This document shows positions 11,312 to 23,225 of a DNA stretch of 64,000 nt, piece by piece. The DNA comes from Gibbula magus (lineage: Eukaryota > Mollusca > Gastropoda > Trochida > Trochidae): contig OW388303.1 of the NCBI GenBank assembly GCA_936450465.1, positions 8,463,021 through 8,527,020 of the forward strand. The letters are read 5' to 3'. The notes under the pieces are model-generated. The model saw only the letters and a program-made list of their open reading frames with translations, did no database searches and was not told where the DNA came from. How positions within the stretch are numbered: the first letter of the stretch is position 1; every line of letters starts with the position of its first letter. Position numbers and translations under genes: made by a program.

Positions 11312-13456
11312 ATGGCCGCTGCCGTACAGGTGCGACAGCGTCGACTCAGACATTTCAATGTAAGAAACGATGTTCTGAACCTATTAACTGACGAGGAATT
11401 GATAGAAAGATACAGACTGAACCGTGCAGGTATCATTTTTGTGACAGATTTAGTGAGAAATGTGCTGACGAGTCCCACAAAAAGAAACTTTTCTTTGGAC
11501 GCTGAGTTGAAAGTGATTATTACTCTTAGATATTTGGCCACGGGCAAAATGCAGTTTTGTAATGCTGATGATTTAGGTATAAGTCAGCCGACTGTGAGTA
11601 GAGTCATATCACAGACACTAGATGCATTGACAATGCCAAGAATACTTCACCAATTTATCTCTATGCCTTCCACGGCGGCAGACATCAATAGGACGCAGGT
11701 AGCGTTTAGTGCTATAGCTGGCGTCCCAGGTGTAATAGGCGTGACAGACGGGACCCACGTCCGTATCATTGCACCCCATGTGCATGAGGCAGAATTTGTA
11801 TGCCGAAAAGGTTTCCACAGCATAAATGTGCAACTAGTTTTTGATGCTCAAAACAAGATAACTAACGTTGTTGCCAAGTGGCCCGGATCGGTACACGACG
11901 CTCGTATTTGGAACCACAGTAATCTTCAACAATCATTCACAAACAACGCTTACCCAGCAGGATGCCACTTGCTTGGAGACAGTGGCTATCCGTGTCGTCC
12001 ACACCTGTTGACACCGTACCTCCGACCTCAACCCGGACCAGAATCTAACTACAATAGGTACGGTATGCCTAACAAATCAATCATTGATCAAATCTAAACA
12101 TAACGAAACAAAAGGATACTGTGCCGATTTGTGCGAATCGCCGACTGTTGGCAAAAATAATTGAGAGTAGCGTCCCTTGGATGATTTTATTATAAATAGA
12201 ATTTTCTGCCTCAATAGACGCTTCGAACACATGTGTGAATGTTTGTTGTTGTTGCGAGAATTGGTTTTTACATTCATTGTGATACGGAAGCTTTTAAATT
12301 TGATCCTTCAAAGTCGTTTAGGCCTACAGTATATAATATGCATATGTGATTGTCTTTCAAATTTACATTTATGTTGACTAATTCTAAATCTATCGTTTCA
12401 GATCCCACAAGGTGACACGGAACGTGGTTGAGCGAGGGATAGGCCAACTGAAAAGAAGGTTTCATGTACTTCACAGTGAAGTGAGATTGGAGCCAGTCAA
12501 AGTTTGCAAAGTGATTTTGGTGTGTATGTTTTAAAATTTCCTATAAAATATACTATAAAATACAATTAGGCCTTGGTGAAAATTTACTAGTGTCTAATAA
12601 AATTGTTATTAGTTAGCCTAAAGTGTGGCTAATTTTTTTGGTACTGTGTTTGTTCAACAAATGATCCATTTTTTATAATAAAATCTATTAAATTGCATTA
12701 TATTCAATTGCATTCACTTAGTGTTTAGAAATAAAGGAATATTTATCATGAATAAATAATGATAAATATCAGTCTGCATATCAATTTGCAGTATATATTT
12801 AGGCCTAAAAGATTTTCAGATAATATTTTTGGTCAATATCACATATCTGTATAAGAAGCAATTTAAGAGAAATTGATATAATGCATCATGTATGTTCTCA
12901 TATTTTGAAAGATTATATTAAGTTTCCATCCGCAAAAGTTTTTGTTAAAATAATAATGAATATTTGAAAATATTTGTGATTTAATGTATCTTCACAAATC
13001 CCAATTGTTGATTTTTTTATACAATTTAAGTTAACATAACAAATGTTATTTTATTTTCCTACCCACGCTCAAACATGTTATTATTTTAGATTAATAAAAC
13101 AACTACTAGTAATTATAGTTGGTCTTGCCATATACACAAATTTTGGCAAAGTCATGTTATAATATCTTTACAATGTGCCATTTCTTACAGGCTTGTTCAA
13201 TTTTGCACAATATATGCAAGGTAAGGAAATTATTTTATTACATTCAATGAGGGTTATATTATATTTGATTTATTTGAAATATTTGATTATTTACAATTAC
13301 AAATACACCATGAGGCTTTCAAGTGACATGAATCCGACTCATTATAACATTACTACCATATGTTGAATTTATTTATTCTAATACTTTTGTGAAAACTTTT
13401 AATCTATGTGTTCAGAATGTGCCATTGCATCTTCAACATGTATTAATTAAAGGCAA
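11312..13456 (+). CDS. Harbinger transposase (HARBI1-like), spliced
   Basis: Cuts and inserts the element through a DDE nuclease. Exon 1 is 11312-12057. It encodes a helix-turn-helix around residues 83-107 ([13 protein letters not shown]) and the first two acidic residues, D146 in VTDGTHV and D196 in [16 protein letters not shown] follows at 221-227. The frame continues past the donor only to a stop at 12097, so splicing is needed. Exon 2 is 12402-12519. It joins in frame and supplies the third acidic residue, E259, in [14 protein letters not shown]. Exon 3 is 13191-13220 ([10 protein letters not shown]). A likely exon 4 is 13416-13456 (NVPLHLQ). Donor and acceptor sites are GT/AG throughout. 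The true C-terminus was not found. No stop or frameshift was seen in exons 1-3. Confidence 0.88.
12530..13180. other. Transposase intron 2
   Basis: AT-rich sequence between the donor at 12520 and the acceptor ending at 13190. There is no other feature. Confidence 0.6.
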
Positions 13457-13459
13457 GTA

Positions 13460-14050
13460 ATTTGGATTTATATTGAGAATAAAGTCAAGAAAAATCACTG
13501 ATGTATAAAAATTATCAGTGGTGTAACATGCATCTTGGCTAAGATTTATTTATTTTAAGTGAAACATTTAACATTTAGACTGTCATATTCTATGCAATTA
13601 CATACTAAGTTTTAAAATTGATATATATTACATGTAACCTATAAAGGAACTTTGTGAAAAATATCAAATGTTAAAATTTCATTCTTCTCACATCAAGATG
13701 TTCTGCCAAATTTACAAATAAATTGAAAATAAGGAGACAAGTTAAATCATGTTTGAAAAAATAAATAATTTGTAGATAATGACAAATGGAGAAACTTCCA
13801 TATGTCACATCAAAATGTGAAAAAAATAAATAAAATTTGCCCGTTACACCACTGACAATTTTAACAGACAATATATAGTTTGTATTCTAATAAATTAGTC
13901 AATAACAAGCAATTATTATATCTGGAGTGATCAAACTCATTAAATTTATCCAACATTTCCACAGAGCCGCATTTTAATTTACGGCATTTTAGTTTACAGA
14001 ATACAGAATACAGTGTTGTTTGATTAATTTCTTTATGGAAATTTGATCGT
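13460..14050. other. No gene seen; 3' region between convergent Harbinger genes
   Basis: AT-rich spacer between the last transposase exon found and the end of the minus-strand Myb-like gene. The final transposase exon may be hidden here. Confidence 0.4.
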
Positions 14051-14699
14051 TTTAATTAATTCATTAAATATGTTTTCATTTTCTTTATTTTCATTGAGTA
14101 ATACTCCTTCTGGAGTTCCAGGACTTCGACTTCTAGTTGCCTTTTCCTCTCCTCAGTTGTCAGGAGGGACCTTTGTGGTTGAAGATGGAGCAAGCCATCC
14201 GACGACATGACGTAACCCTCTAGGAGACAGCTGCTGCTGCTGCTAGTGCTGGCACAGGCCGTGGGTGCAGCTAACGTGGAGGCGCTGGTGATGGTGGCGA
14301 TGCTGCTGTCGGTGTTGGTAGCCCCTGAGTCAATCATGCTGAAATGTGTACATTATCTTGATTAATTTGTAAATTTAGAAAATTCTGAATATCTGTTAAT
14401 CTTAAGATTGCTGATTACTTCTGTGATTTTTACCTTAAAGCAGTTTAAAATTAGACAAAACAAATATGATATGTACCTTGATGAATTAAAACTTGGTTAT
14501 GGGCAGGAGTCGAATTCGTCGCCCAAACCACAGATGCTGCTGCTGTCGCGGCCGATGATGTTATAGATATGCTCCCCGATAGTGGAAAGTTCAGGGCCGG
14601 CTGGTCTCCCTCCTGAAAATAAGATTAATTTCCAATTTGATATTTCCAATTTTAACTTCTTACAATAAAATATAATTAAATTACTTCCCATGTATATGG

Positions 14700-16090
14700 T
14701 GAATGTGTATTGATGACCACCAATAATGTGATATTTAACAATAACTCTATTGGAGATAACTGTTAACTTGTAAATTAAATTTTAATTCATTGTAGATATG
14801 CATTGTGTAAATTCAACTTTTTTAGTTCGTTGAGACATTGACTACTGTTAATAAATAAATGTTCAATGATCGAATTGGTACCTAACACAGGAGAACAAGT
14901 ATTTAACCTTACAGTATATTTTAGAAATAATAATTACATCAAAGTTGTTGTTTTACTTTGTCTTTAAATATGAGATGATACTTGAAATGACCAACAGGGA
15001 TTGGGAAAACACTATGACTATGACTTTGAGCCATTTCTAGGTATTTAGTCATTTTCTGAGATTTTTAAATATCAATAGTAAATTTCAGATTTTTTTATTT
15101 TTTTTTCATTGAATGTGCAAAATTGCCTATGTTTATTATTTGAAAGTTTTGTTTTCTATTTCACTTTGCTTCTAGGTGATTTCATATCCAGAATATCTCA
15201 TGTCTGCAAAATTAATAAGTTACAAAATTTACTTTTCAATAGCTTCATTAGTTTGGTTTGAACCCATATCACCAGTATGTTTTCACAGTTTTTTTTATTG
15301 GGGCAGATAACTCTAATTGTTTTATGCAAAGACCATGCTTTTGAAGCTGGAGTCAACACTCCATAGTGAGAATATATTGCCCAACAATAATAGTAAGCAG
15401 TTTGTTTATTAATTTACTAATTCTTGTATTTGGTAATCTTCGTTGGTTTTCATGAGCAATTTATCTCCAAACTAGTTTTATATATACTCATTTTAGTTAA
15501 TCTTTCTTTATGCCAGTGAGAACTTATACCTAAGAACTAATAAACTAGTAGAAAGATACAATATAATATTGATGCAAACTTTTCATGAGCTTTTGAATGA
15601 AACTGAAATTAGGATGAACTTGTTATCTGGAGCTAATATCTACTGACTGACAACTCAATACCAAAGTCACCTCAGCAAAAACAAAACTCTAATTATTGCT
15701 TTTCTAAAATTTACAAAATGTATTGTTTTAGTGAGATCATGATCACATGATTTTATTATGTTTGATATATTAATATTATCTATATCTTGGGTGTTTTTAT
15801 AACATTTAGTTTGGTAATTTTCAGTTACGCTTCATTTGTTTTGGAATATCCCAGTTTTTTCTGTAATGTTTAATTTTCACTTTATCTTAAAGGCCGTGGG
15901 AGTAAATTCTTATCCTGGTCATCACATTTTTAGCGTAGGGGAGAGTGAAACAGAACCCTTTAAAACATCTGTGTTTATGTGGAACGTGTGTGTGTCGTGT
16001 GTCACTATCTCGACATGGCATGGATTTCTAAACGTTACTGCCATGTTTTGGAGAAGTCCACTATTTATAGGTGAGGGCGGTCTTTAAGCC
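14700..16090. other. Intron 1 of the Harbinger partner gene (part)
   Basis: AT-rich sequence inside the long intron between exons 1 and 2 of the minus-strand gene. A plus-strand frame at 15836-16087 has no recognisable similarity. Confidence 0.45.
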
Positions 16091-16096
16091 TTTTTA

Positions 16097-17335
16097 GGTC
16101 TTCAGACTTTAGTCTGAAAGACCTATTGTTATTATCCGATTTTCCTTATTATTATTATTATTATTATTTGTGTTAATTTTGTGTCAAATGTACAGCCTAA
16201 ACTACTTAGGCTAATTACATGAAACTTTCAGGGATTATAGTCTTCAGTCTGAAATTGATACATATCACAAAAAATCTTGAATTCCGGATCTCTTTTTTGT
16301 GCTACAGCCCCTATAAATTTCGATTTTTAACATGGCAATTTTTTTCAAAATGCACTTAGAGACTTACAACTTTTTGCAAAAGATGCATAATCATCTTGAA
16401 AGCAAAAAAGTAAATCATGAAAAAGTCGTACGTCACTTGACTTAGACGCCATTTTGATTTTAGTGCATTTTTTTGCATTTTCTGCCTTTCCGACAATAGC
16501 GATTTTAAAAAATCTTCTCCTCTGAACATACTGGTACTACAGAACTGAAACTTTGACAGAATGTAGCTAATGCATTGTACTAAAAACGATAGTGTCTAGC
16601 ACATATGAAATGTTAATACTTTTGTCACAGTGCCCATTCAAATTTGTCTAAAAATGAGAAAATATGAAAAATCGCAAACTTCAAGGGCAGATAATTCGAA
16701 TATTTACCAAGCGAACTTTATCAGTTTTTCAGGGAAGAAGGACACATATGTCATGAACTAAGATTAATAATAAAATTTCTTGCGTACAGTCATTTATCGT
16801 CTGTAGAAATGTCGAAAAATTGTCATTTTTCAAAATTTAAATTTTTAACATGGGCAAAATTTTCAAAATAGAACTAGCGGCTTGCAACTTAGTTTAAACG
16901 ATAGCTAATGTCCTTGTGACAAAAAAAGTAAATCATGACGAAATCGTAGGTCACGTGGTTTCTATATTATAATGCATTTCTTTTGTTTCCCTTCGAAGGT
17001 CTGATTTTGGCGGCATGCTCCTTAGCAAGAGCTTGCGGGAACCTTGCATCTTTTCACTATTTTCATTGTATCTTTTTTAAATATGCACTTAGAGACTTGG
17101 AACTTGTTTTAAAAGATGCACAATAACCTTGCCTGCAAATACTTAAGGCTAATAATATTCGTAGCAGGGTTAAAAATTTTACAATTCAACATTTTCATCG
17201 TTCTACAGCCTGGTCTGCTTTTGGCGACATGCACCTTCTCAGGAGCTAGCGGAAGTCTCTGATTTTTTCAACATTATGTAAAACGTGGACAAGAAGGAAA
17301 GATTGCTCTGGCTACAATGCAGCAGTCTGAAGACC
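16097..17335. mobile_element. Nested 1.24 kb element with 12 bp inverted termini
   Basis: GGTCTTCAGACT at 16097-16108 and its reverse complement at 17324-17335 bound the segment. The left end is itself nearly palindromic, since GGTCTTCAGACT is followed by AGTCTGAAAGACC. There is an (ATT)n run near 16146-16170 and no transposase. It lies within the Harbinger partner-gene intron, so it inserted after or within that element. The family is not recognised. Confidence 0.5.
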
Positions 17336-18589
17336 GTCAGTACTGCCATGGCAGTCCTAGTTATTAAGATTGTTTTTATGCATATCAACATGGTATATCT
17401 TTATCAGTTTTGTTTAAAGATACTGTTAATATTTATAGAATGTATTCTTCAGAGCATCTAGGTGTAATTTAGAAAAAAATATCACCAATGACCTAATTTG
17501 CACATTTTCTTTTCTTAATTTAACATTGCATTTTTTAGTTTTTCTCAAGTTTTTTGTAATTTCAAAGAAGTTTTCCTAAAATGAGTTTAAAGTGTCTTTT
17601 GTTTAATATATCTAGTTCATCATTTGAAATCAATAACACTTCCTTCATTGTCATAAGTCTTAAGAACTTAATGTTAGAATTTTTAACGTAAATATTATTA
17701 ATTTATAGGCCACTTAGTGCTGTTTTCACATATTTTAGGTTAAATAACATTCTTATTGTCATGTAATAATTATGTGTAATGAAAAATAAATTTAAACATG
17801 ATTTCACCTGTACCAGTGAGTTGTTTCTTTTTGGTTGCGATCTCCTCTCGCCCCAGTGATTGCATGTGCCACCACTTTTTTTCCACATCCTCTTTTGTTC
17901 TCCTTTTCTCCTCGACTCTCCCCGGATTTAAGTTGTTTATATCTTCTGTAATTTTTACCCACACCCTCTGTTTCTCCTCCGAAGTTCAGTTGGGTCCAAA
18001 TTTCCCCTTGATTATTTTTTTGTTGGCTTCAATCAGCTGGACCAACAGAAGTTTTTCTTCTGCCGACCAATTTGGTTTTCGAGGGTGATTCGACATTGTT
18101 CCAAAATTAGATAATACTATCGTCTGCTAAAGGGCATTTTACGGCGCCTCGTTTTGATAAATATTATAGTTCGTAATGATATCTTATTTACATGCGTATA
18201 TTATCACATTCAGCATGTTATTGATTGATAAATTATCATTAAATTAAGGATGATAGAGCATTGAAAACAAAAGATAAGAATTCATTGTAAAACTAGCAAC
18301 TTTATATAAAAAATAAAATGACATAAGTGTAATCCTACTCGCACGAGACCATCTCGTGAATACTTTAGCATTAGGCCTAGAAAATAACTTCTTTGACTTG
18401 TGTATCGTTAAAATAATAACATACAACACGCAAACATATATATTGCACTTTATTACAATACAAATTGACTGGAAATAGGTTTTTAGTAACTAAACATTCA
18501 ATGAAACGTCGGCGACCTCGAGTCAACTCGAGACTTTTCCGGATTTTACTAACTTCCGTTACTATAAATAGCTCGGGAATTCCCTAATT

Positions 18590-18757
18590 ACGAGTTACGA
18601 GTTTCTCTAAAAGTAACTTGGACCTCTACGAGGTGATTTCCTTTTAGAGAGCTCTTAGATCAACTCTTAGAGATTATCAACTTTATGAGTAACTTTTAGA
18701 GTAACTTTTAGAGTAACTTTTAGAGATCTCTTAGAGATTTTATGAATACCGCCCCTG
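18590..18757. repeat. Harbinger right subterminal repeats, TIR and TSD
   Basis: AGTAACTTTTAGAG-type words occur three times in tandem (about 18685-18725), with further CTCTTAGAT/CTCTTAGAG words before the terminal inverted repeat. The CTG target duplication is at 18755-18757. Confidence 0.8.
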
Positions 18758-18799
18758 ATCTCCAAACTCGTATTTTACATTTGAACACTATTTCTGCAT

Positions 18800-20930
18800 T
18801 TTCTTCTGCAATGAGGACATAAACGATATTTCTAATTTGTGTAATCCAAAATAGGATGATTTTGATGTCGGAATAATATCTTTATTTTCTCATTTATAAA
18901 CCCAATCATTTGAGAAGTGCGTTAATACAATGAACCATATTTATATGATATATATAAAATATAAAAACTGTAATACAAATTCGAACCAACTTTCAGGTGT
19001 TGACCTATGTAATCGGGCAAATAAACTTTTTCTTGTCTTTAAAGGGAAGACAACATATGCACACCAGTTTTCATTGATTGCTACATGATATAAAGCTCTT
19101 CTTTTTGTCTTAGTATATGTATTGTACGTAACTTTCAACACTTATAGACTCTTACATATCCATGTATTGACATTGTCAAAGAAACTAGAAAAAATCCTAG
19201 GCCCCTTTTTCTTTCACTTTGAGTATTACCGTACACAGAAGACAACAGGCCAGTTCATATTGTCTGAGGGAAAATCAATTCTCAATCAACAAGAGAGTGA
19301 CACATGTTTTTGGACAAATGAATAGTTTTCGTCCTGTTATGTTATTGCAACGGTCCTATCGGAAGTGGTCTTGAGAACTAATCATAAGACTGCCAAAAGA
19401 CAACATAAAAGGATTGATTGAAAATAACTTTATCGGTCAAGGACACCAGCCTACCCCATGTTACATTATTGGGCAGTCATAAATTATTCAGGGATGCAAA
19501 TCAAATCCCAACAAAACCAGTACAATAATATGGAAATAACATGGTAATGTAAATATCAAAACACAGTCAACTCACACATCTAACGAGCTGTTTATGAAGT
19601 TTCTAATGATAAAGCAAGTTTCAGATGTCCTGTAGTATATTCTTTATAGAATATTTCTTTCTGTATGGCGCATCACTGTATACTACATTCTTTTTGTGCT
19701 GATTAGCACCCGAAACCCCGAAACAATATTCAGCATTACACATTTTTATTTTCTCGCATTTCGGAAAAAAATGAATATCTTGAATACTATTTAAAAGCCT
19801 GATATTCAAATGAAATGAGGATTGCACAAATGTATTCTTATTCTGTTGTCTGCAATGTACACATTCAATCATGTTCTGTTTTAAATGCATTTACATCTCT
19901 TTTTTTGCTCTCCGATGGGAATTGACCAATTGCCGGTTTTTGTAATTTGATCTTTCCTAAGTGGTAACAATGTATTTCGAAATTGTGGCCATCATCAACG
20001 TCGAAATCAACACATCAGTTGAACCCCAACTGTCTCTAGTTTGATGACGGCTAGATCGAGGGCTCTTTTCAAGAGTTCAAATTAAGACAAAAACAAATTC
20101 TGTTGACTGCCCTAAGTCGTGTGAGATTTGCCTCTGATATATTTTCACAAGATCAATCTTTTGTCAGATATTTAGCTTAATTATGGTAAACATATTAATA
20201 ACTGCTATGTACAATAGACATAAAATAGTTTGTCATCCAGGTCACAATGAGTTGAAAGGTCAATGTGTTAATTATACAAATCCCTTTATATTTGTATTGT
20301 CAGTTGGTGATAGCAGCAGGAATTGTACACCAAATTGGTACATGCTATTTAACGTATAACCGTAGTTTTTGTTGTAAGCCCTTACATTGTGTAACATCTC
20401 ATAAAGCTATTTCCGCCACCACAGCAATGCTAAAAATATAAGATAAGACGTCGTCAGAAATCGGTAAGGTGCAGATTTGCAGGTACAACATTGGATTAAT
20501 ATTTCAGCCACAGAAGCATTAAATCGACAGAATAGTTTTGTCTGTTCAGGGTGATATCAATCATCTCTTATCTCCATTCAGACAAAGTGCTGTACAACCA
20601 CTCGTGACTGTGCCATAACAGGATTAACCCCATCACGACAGGAGAGATAAGTGAGAATACACAATAAAGTTTATGTTACTATAAACAAAACACACGGTCT
20701 AATTACAGATCAGAATAATAGAACACCAATCACTTGATGGCTTTGAAGTAACAACGGTTTGATTTAAAGATTCCATATTCCTCAAAAAGATAAATATAGT
20801 GATTTATTGCATACAATGTACATGTGTTGAATACAAATTTATGGCTTGACAATACCTTTACTGCAGGGAGTTGCGACGTTTCGATGTAGATATTAATGTC
20901 ATCATCAAACAAATGTCACTATCTACAGCG
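18800..20930. other. No gene seen; segmental duplication copy 2
   Basis: Matches roughly 2440-5300 of copy 1 in blocks, without the foldback element and without the 4615-4800 repeat. There are no supported open frames. Confidence 0.5.
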
Positions 20931-20940
20931 ATTCGTCTCA

Positions 20941-21180
20941 TCGGCAACTTTGTCTGCAGTAGAGAACTGTTCTACATGCAGTAAGGTTCGTGTGCAATGT
21001 AACACTGAATTTCAGCGTAGTACCACCCATGGTTCGCTAGTTCCAACTGTGCTTGCAGGTTTCACCGCAATGCATAGCCACATGGAATTGCGGGCTTTCT
21101 CCCTGCCGTAATACTAGCAGCCGCGATATAAGTGAAACACTCTTGAAAGCAACGTTAAACACACAGTGACCTCACCTCAT
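20941..21180 (+). mobile_element. SINE, 5'-truncated (no tRNA head)
   Basis: Begins at CGGCAACTTTGTCTGCAG and runs through TTCTACATGCAGTAAGG, CACCCATGGTTCGCTAGTTCC, CATAGCCACATGG and AGCAGCCGCGATATAAGTG to GTTAAAC and a CACCTCA tail. It shares this body with the other SINEs in the window but lacks the tRNA-like promoter. Confidence 0.85.
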
Positions 21181-21762
21181 CTCCCATCCTAGTGCAATAA
21201 AGACGTTGTAAATCCATAAACTTTTGTTTCTTCACCTCACAAAATTCTATATGCCTCTAAAAGAAGTTAATGTACATGTGTGTCAACAACCCCATCATGA
21301 ATGACACACTCACATTAAAATAAATCGTTACATATTCTCCTTCTAAAGTACCTCTCCACAGTGTAAAATAGTCACAAGCTTGGTAGAGCTGAGGCTTTGC
21401 TTGATACTGCAATGCCGCTGGCAGTAGGTCATGCTGCCATTGCCAATTTATGCATAAATTGCACTTTGTATCAACATTGAAAACATGGCTCTATAGGGCT
21501 TTAGTTATGATTACTCTACTTAGGTGCTGAAATTGCTTCCATAAATCAGGTCACCAGACCATCCGAGTGCAAGAGTTCTTTTGTAACAGCAGTCATGTAT
21601 GAAACATCGGTTCATCAAATTTACGACATCACTAGGTACAACAGACATGATACCAATTTTCAATAAGGTGTCTTTATATTTCGTAACTGAAACAAATTAC
21701 ATGCACCTTATTGGCGATATACTTGTGTCTTTGTTTGAAAGAATGTCAATGTCAAAAACCAA

Positions 21763-22063
21763 GGGGGCGGGATAGCGCAGTGTTAACGCGTTTGGCTTCG
21801 GATCAAGAGGTCCGTGGTTCGAATCCCGCCAGGAGCACGGCAACTTTGTCTGCAGTAGAGAACTGTTCTACACGCAGTAAGTTTTGGGTGCAATGCCACA
21901 CTGAATTTCAACGTGGTACCACCCATGGTTCGCTAGTTCCATCCGATGCTCGCAGGTTTCACTGCAATGCATAGCCACATGGCGTTGCGGGCTTTCTCCT
22001 TGCCATGATACTACCAGCCGCGATATAAGTGAAATAAGTTAAACCCCAACTCACCTCACCTCA
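21763..22063 (+). mobile_element. SINE, near full length, tRNA-derived head
   Basis: The tRNA-like head starts GGGGGCGGGATAGCGCAGTG (A-box region) and contains GGTTCGAATCCC (B box). The common body and a CAACTCACCTCACCTC tail follow. One base of the A-box region is lost compared with 31138-31434, and part of the GAAAGCGGC before GTTAAAC is missing. Confidence 0.9.
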
Positions 22064-22090
22064 AAAATCAAATCTTACATTAGTATTTAA

Positions 22091-22231
22091 TTAATTTCGA
22101 TGTCAGATAATAATATAAACACAAGTTGAGTTCTCAAATAGCAATCACATTATTCAAACATTAATTTCGATGTCAGATAATAATGTAAACACAAGTTGAG
22201 TTCTCAAATAGCAATCACATTATTCAAACAT
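22091..22231. repeat. 70 bp tandem duplication, two copies
   Basis: TTAATTTCGATGTCAGATAA begins at 22091 and again at 22161, and the following bases are nearly identical. It is a recent local duplication, not seen in duplication copy 1. Confidence 0.85.
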
Positions 22232-22647
22232 TTAATTCATATCAGATAAATAAACTAAAACAGTATTGATAATCTATTACCTTCTTAAATGTTAATGATT
22301 GCATTTAAATTCGAGAGTTCACATTCACTGTGATATTTTATATGTTACTACAGGTAGTCAACACTAATGTTTCTGAACTTATTCGTCCTTCATGTTGATA
22401 ATAACAGTAATTTGGACTAATTGGACTCTGTAGAATAAGTATCTGCAAATTATTATATGAACAAAATTGAACCAAGAGAACCATCTCGTGTACATCCTAA
22501 AATATTCCTCCTTGACAACTATCTTGCAAATCGTGCCTTTATTCATAAATAATAGAAAATATTACCATATTTTAGCATATAAAAGCTAACTGGCAAATAG
22601 CAGAACGTAGGTGACACAACATTGAACATTATCTATACTTAAAAATA

Positions 22648-22925
22648 TTAATTTATAGACGGCCGGACACAGAACGCCATGTCATGCCATAAATCCATCA
22701 GGACTGTCAGACCTGATGAGCTATACTTGTTTGGCTGCTGAATTATATGTCCCTTGTTCAATTGTAGATGCTGTGGAATTTTTATATGAACATACTGACC
22801 TTCCAATTTAATCAGCAAATGTGCAAGTGCATCATCTGCCTCCGACACGACTTTGGCACTGTCTACGTGATTCAAGAATCCTTCCTTCTTTATTATTATC
22901 ACGTCAACAGCATTGGCCTTGACGA
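22648..22925 (-). pseudogene. H-type segment, copy 2a
   Basis: The minus strand is open for about 90 codons with motifs ANAVDVIII, LNHVDSAKVVSEADDALAHL and QYVHIKIPQHLQLNK. It parallels 6530-6800 and 23076-23225. The latter part (QYVHIKI...LN) resembles the array segment at 40950-41181 (FYVSIRMHRNLNLS). The TAG acceptor seen in the other copies is not conserved here. It is unrecognised, probably helical, and may be an exon of the proposed repeated family. Confidence 0.35.
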
Positions 22926-23075
22926 ATCATCTTTGTTAGCTTTCCATATTTCATCACTGCACCGAATCCTATGAAACCTTTACTGGCTTTAGTCTGATTT
23001 AGAGAATAATATCGATTGATTTAAATACATCTATTACCCGCTGTTGTATAGTCAAGAGGGAGTAACATTTATTAC

Positions 23076-23225
23076 CTGATCTGAGTTAATCAGCAAATGT
23101 GCAAGTGCAAATACATATTCTGTCTCAGACACTCCTTTTGAATTGTCTACGTGATTCAGGAATCCGTTCTGTTCAATGTGTGATAACATCTTCATTATTA
23201 TCACGTCAACATTTGTCACGAGGAA
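23076..23225 (-). CDS. H-type candidate exon, 50 codons, copy 2b
   Basis: On the minus strand a TAG acceptor above 23225 and a donor GTAATA (starting at 23075) bound exactly 150 bases, open in phase 0 at both ends. It reads TNVDVIIMKMLSHIEQNGFL, then NHVDNSKGVSE and FALAHLLIN. It is homologous to the decayed 6.7 kb copy and to copy 2a. It is a partial gene at best, because neighbouring exons in the right phase were not established. Function is unknown. Confidence 0.35.

Larger units (their letters stand above)
14056..18096 (-). pseudogene. Harbinger Myb/SANT-like DNA-binding partner, nonsense-interrupted
   Basis: This is the second protein of PIF/Harbinger elements, which normally binds element ends and brings in the transposase. 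Exon 1 (17808-18096) starts at ATG and encodes the trihelix/Myb-like domain (RKPNWSAEEKLLLVQLI, then KRRTKEDVEKKWW). Exon 2 (14477-14612, acceptor TTTTCAG, donor GTACAT) continues in phase with GGRPAGPELSTIGEHIYNII and GLGDEFDS. Exon 3 (14056-14338) adds a serine/alanine-rich linker and a C-terminal coiled coil (KRQLEVEVLELQKEYY). Two in-frame stops break it: TGA at 17986-17988 inside the DNA-binding domain and TAA at 14497-14499. The frame is otherwise intact across all three exons, so the damage looks recent. Confidence 0.82.
11126..18754 (+). mobile_element. Complete PIF/Harbinger DNA transposon
   Basis: The 7629 bp element is bounded by terminal inverted repeats starting GGGCGGTATT (left) and, in reverse complement, GGGCGGTATTCATAAA (right). 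It is flanked by the 3 bp direct repeat CTG (11123-11125 and 18755-18757), matching the CWG/TWA-type target of this superfamily. It contains both expected genes: a spliced DDE transposase (plus strand) and a Myb/SANT-like partner (minus strand). The uninterrupted site exists in duplication copy 1 at about 2409. A second element is nested inside (16097-17335). Confidence 0.93.

Noticed and set aside
21763..21840. tRNA gene at a SINE head (also 31138, 27840-27909 and 58547)
   Set aside because: A and B boxes are present, but the sequence runs directly into the shared SINE body, and the acceptor stem and anticodon arm do not fold as a real tRNA.
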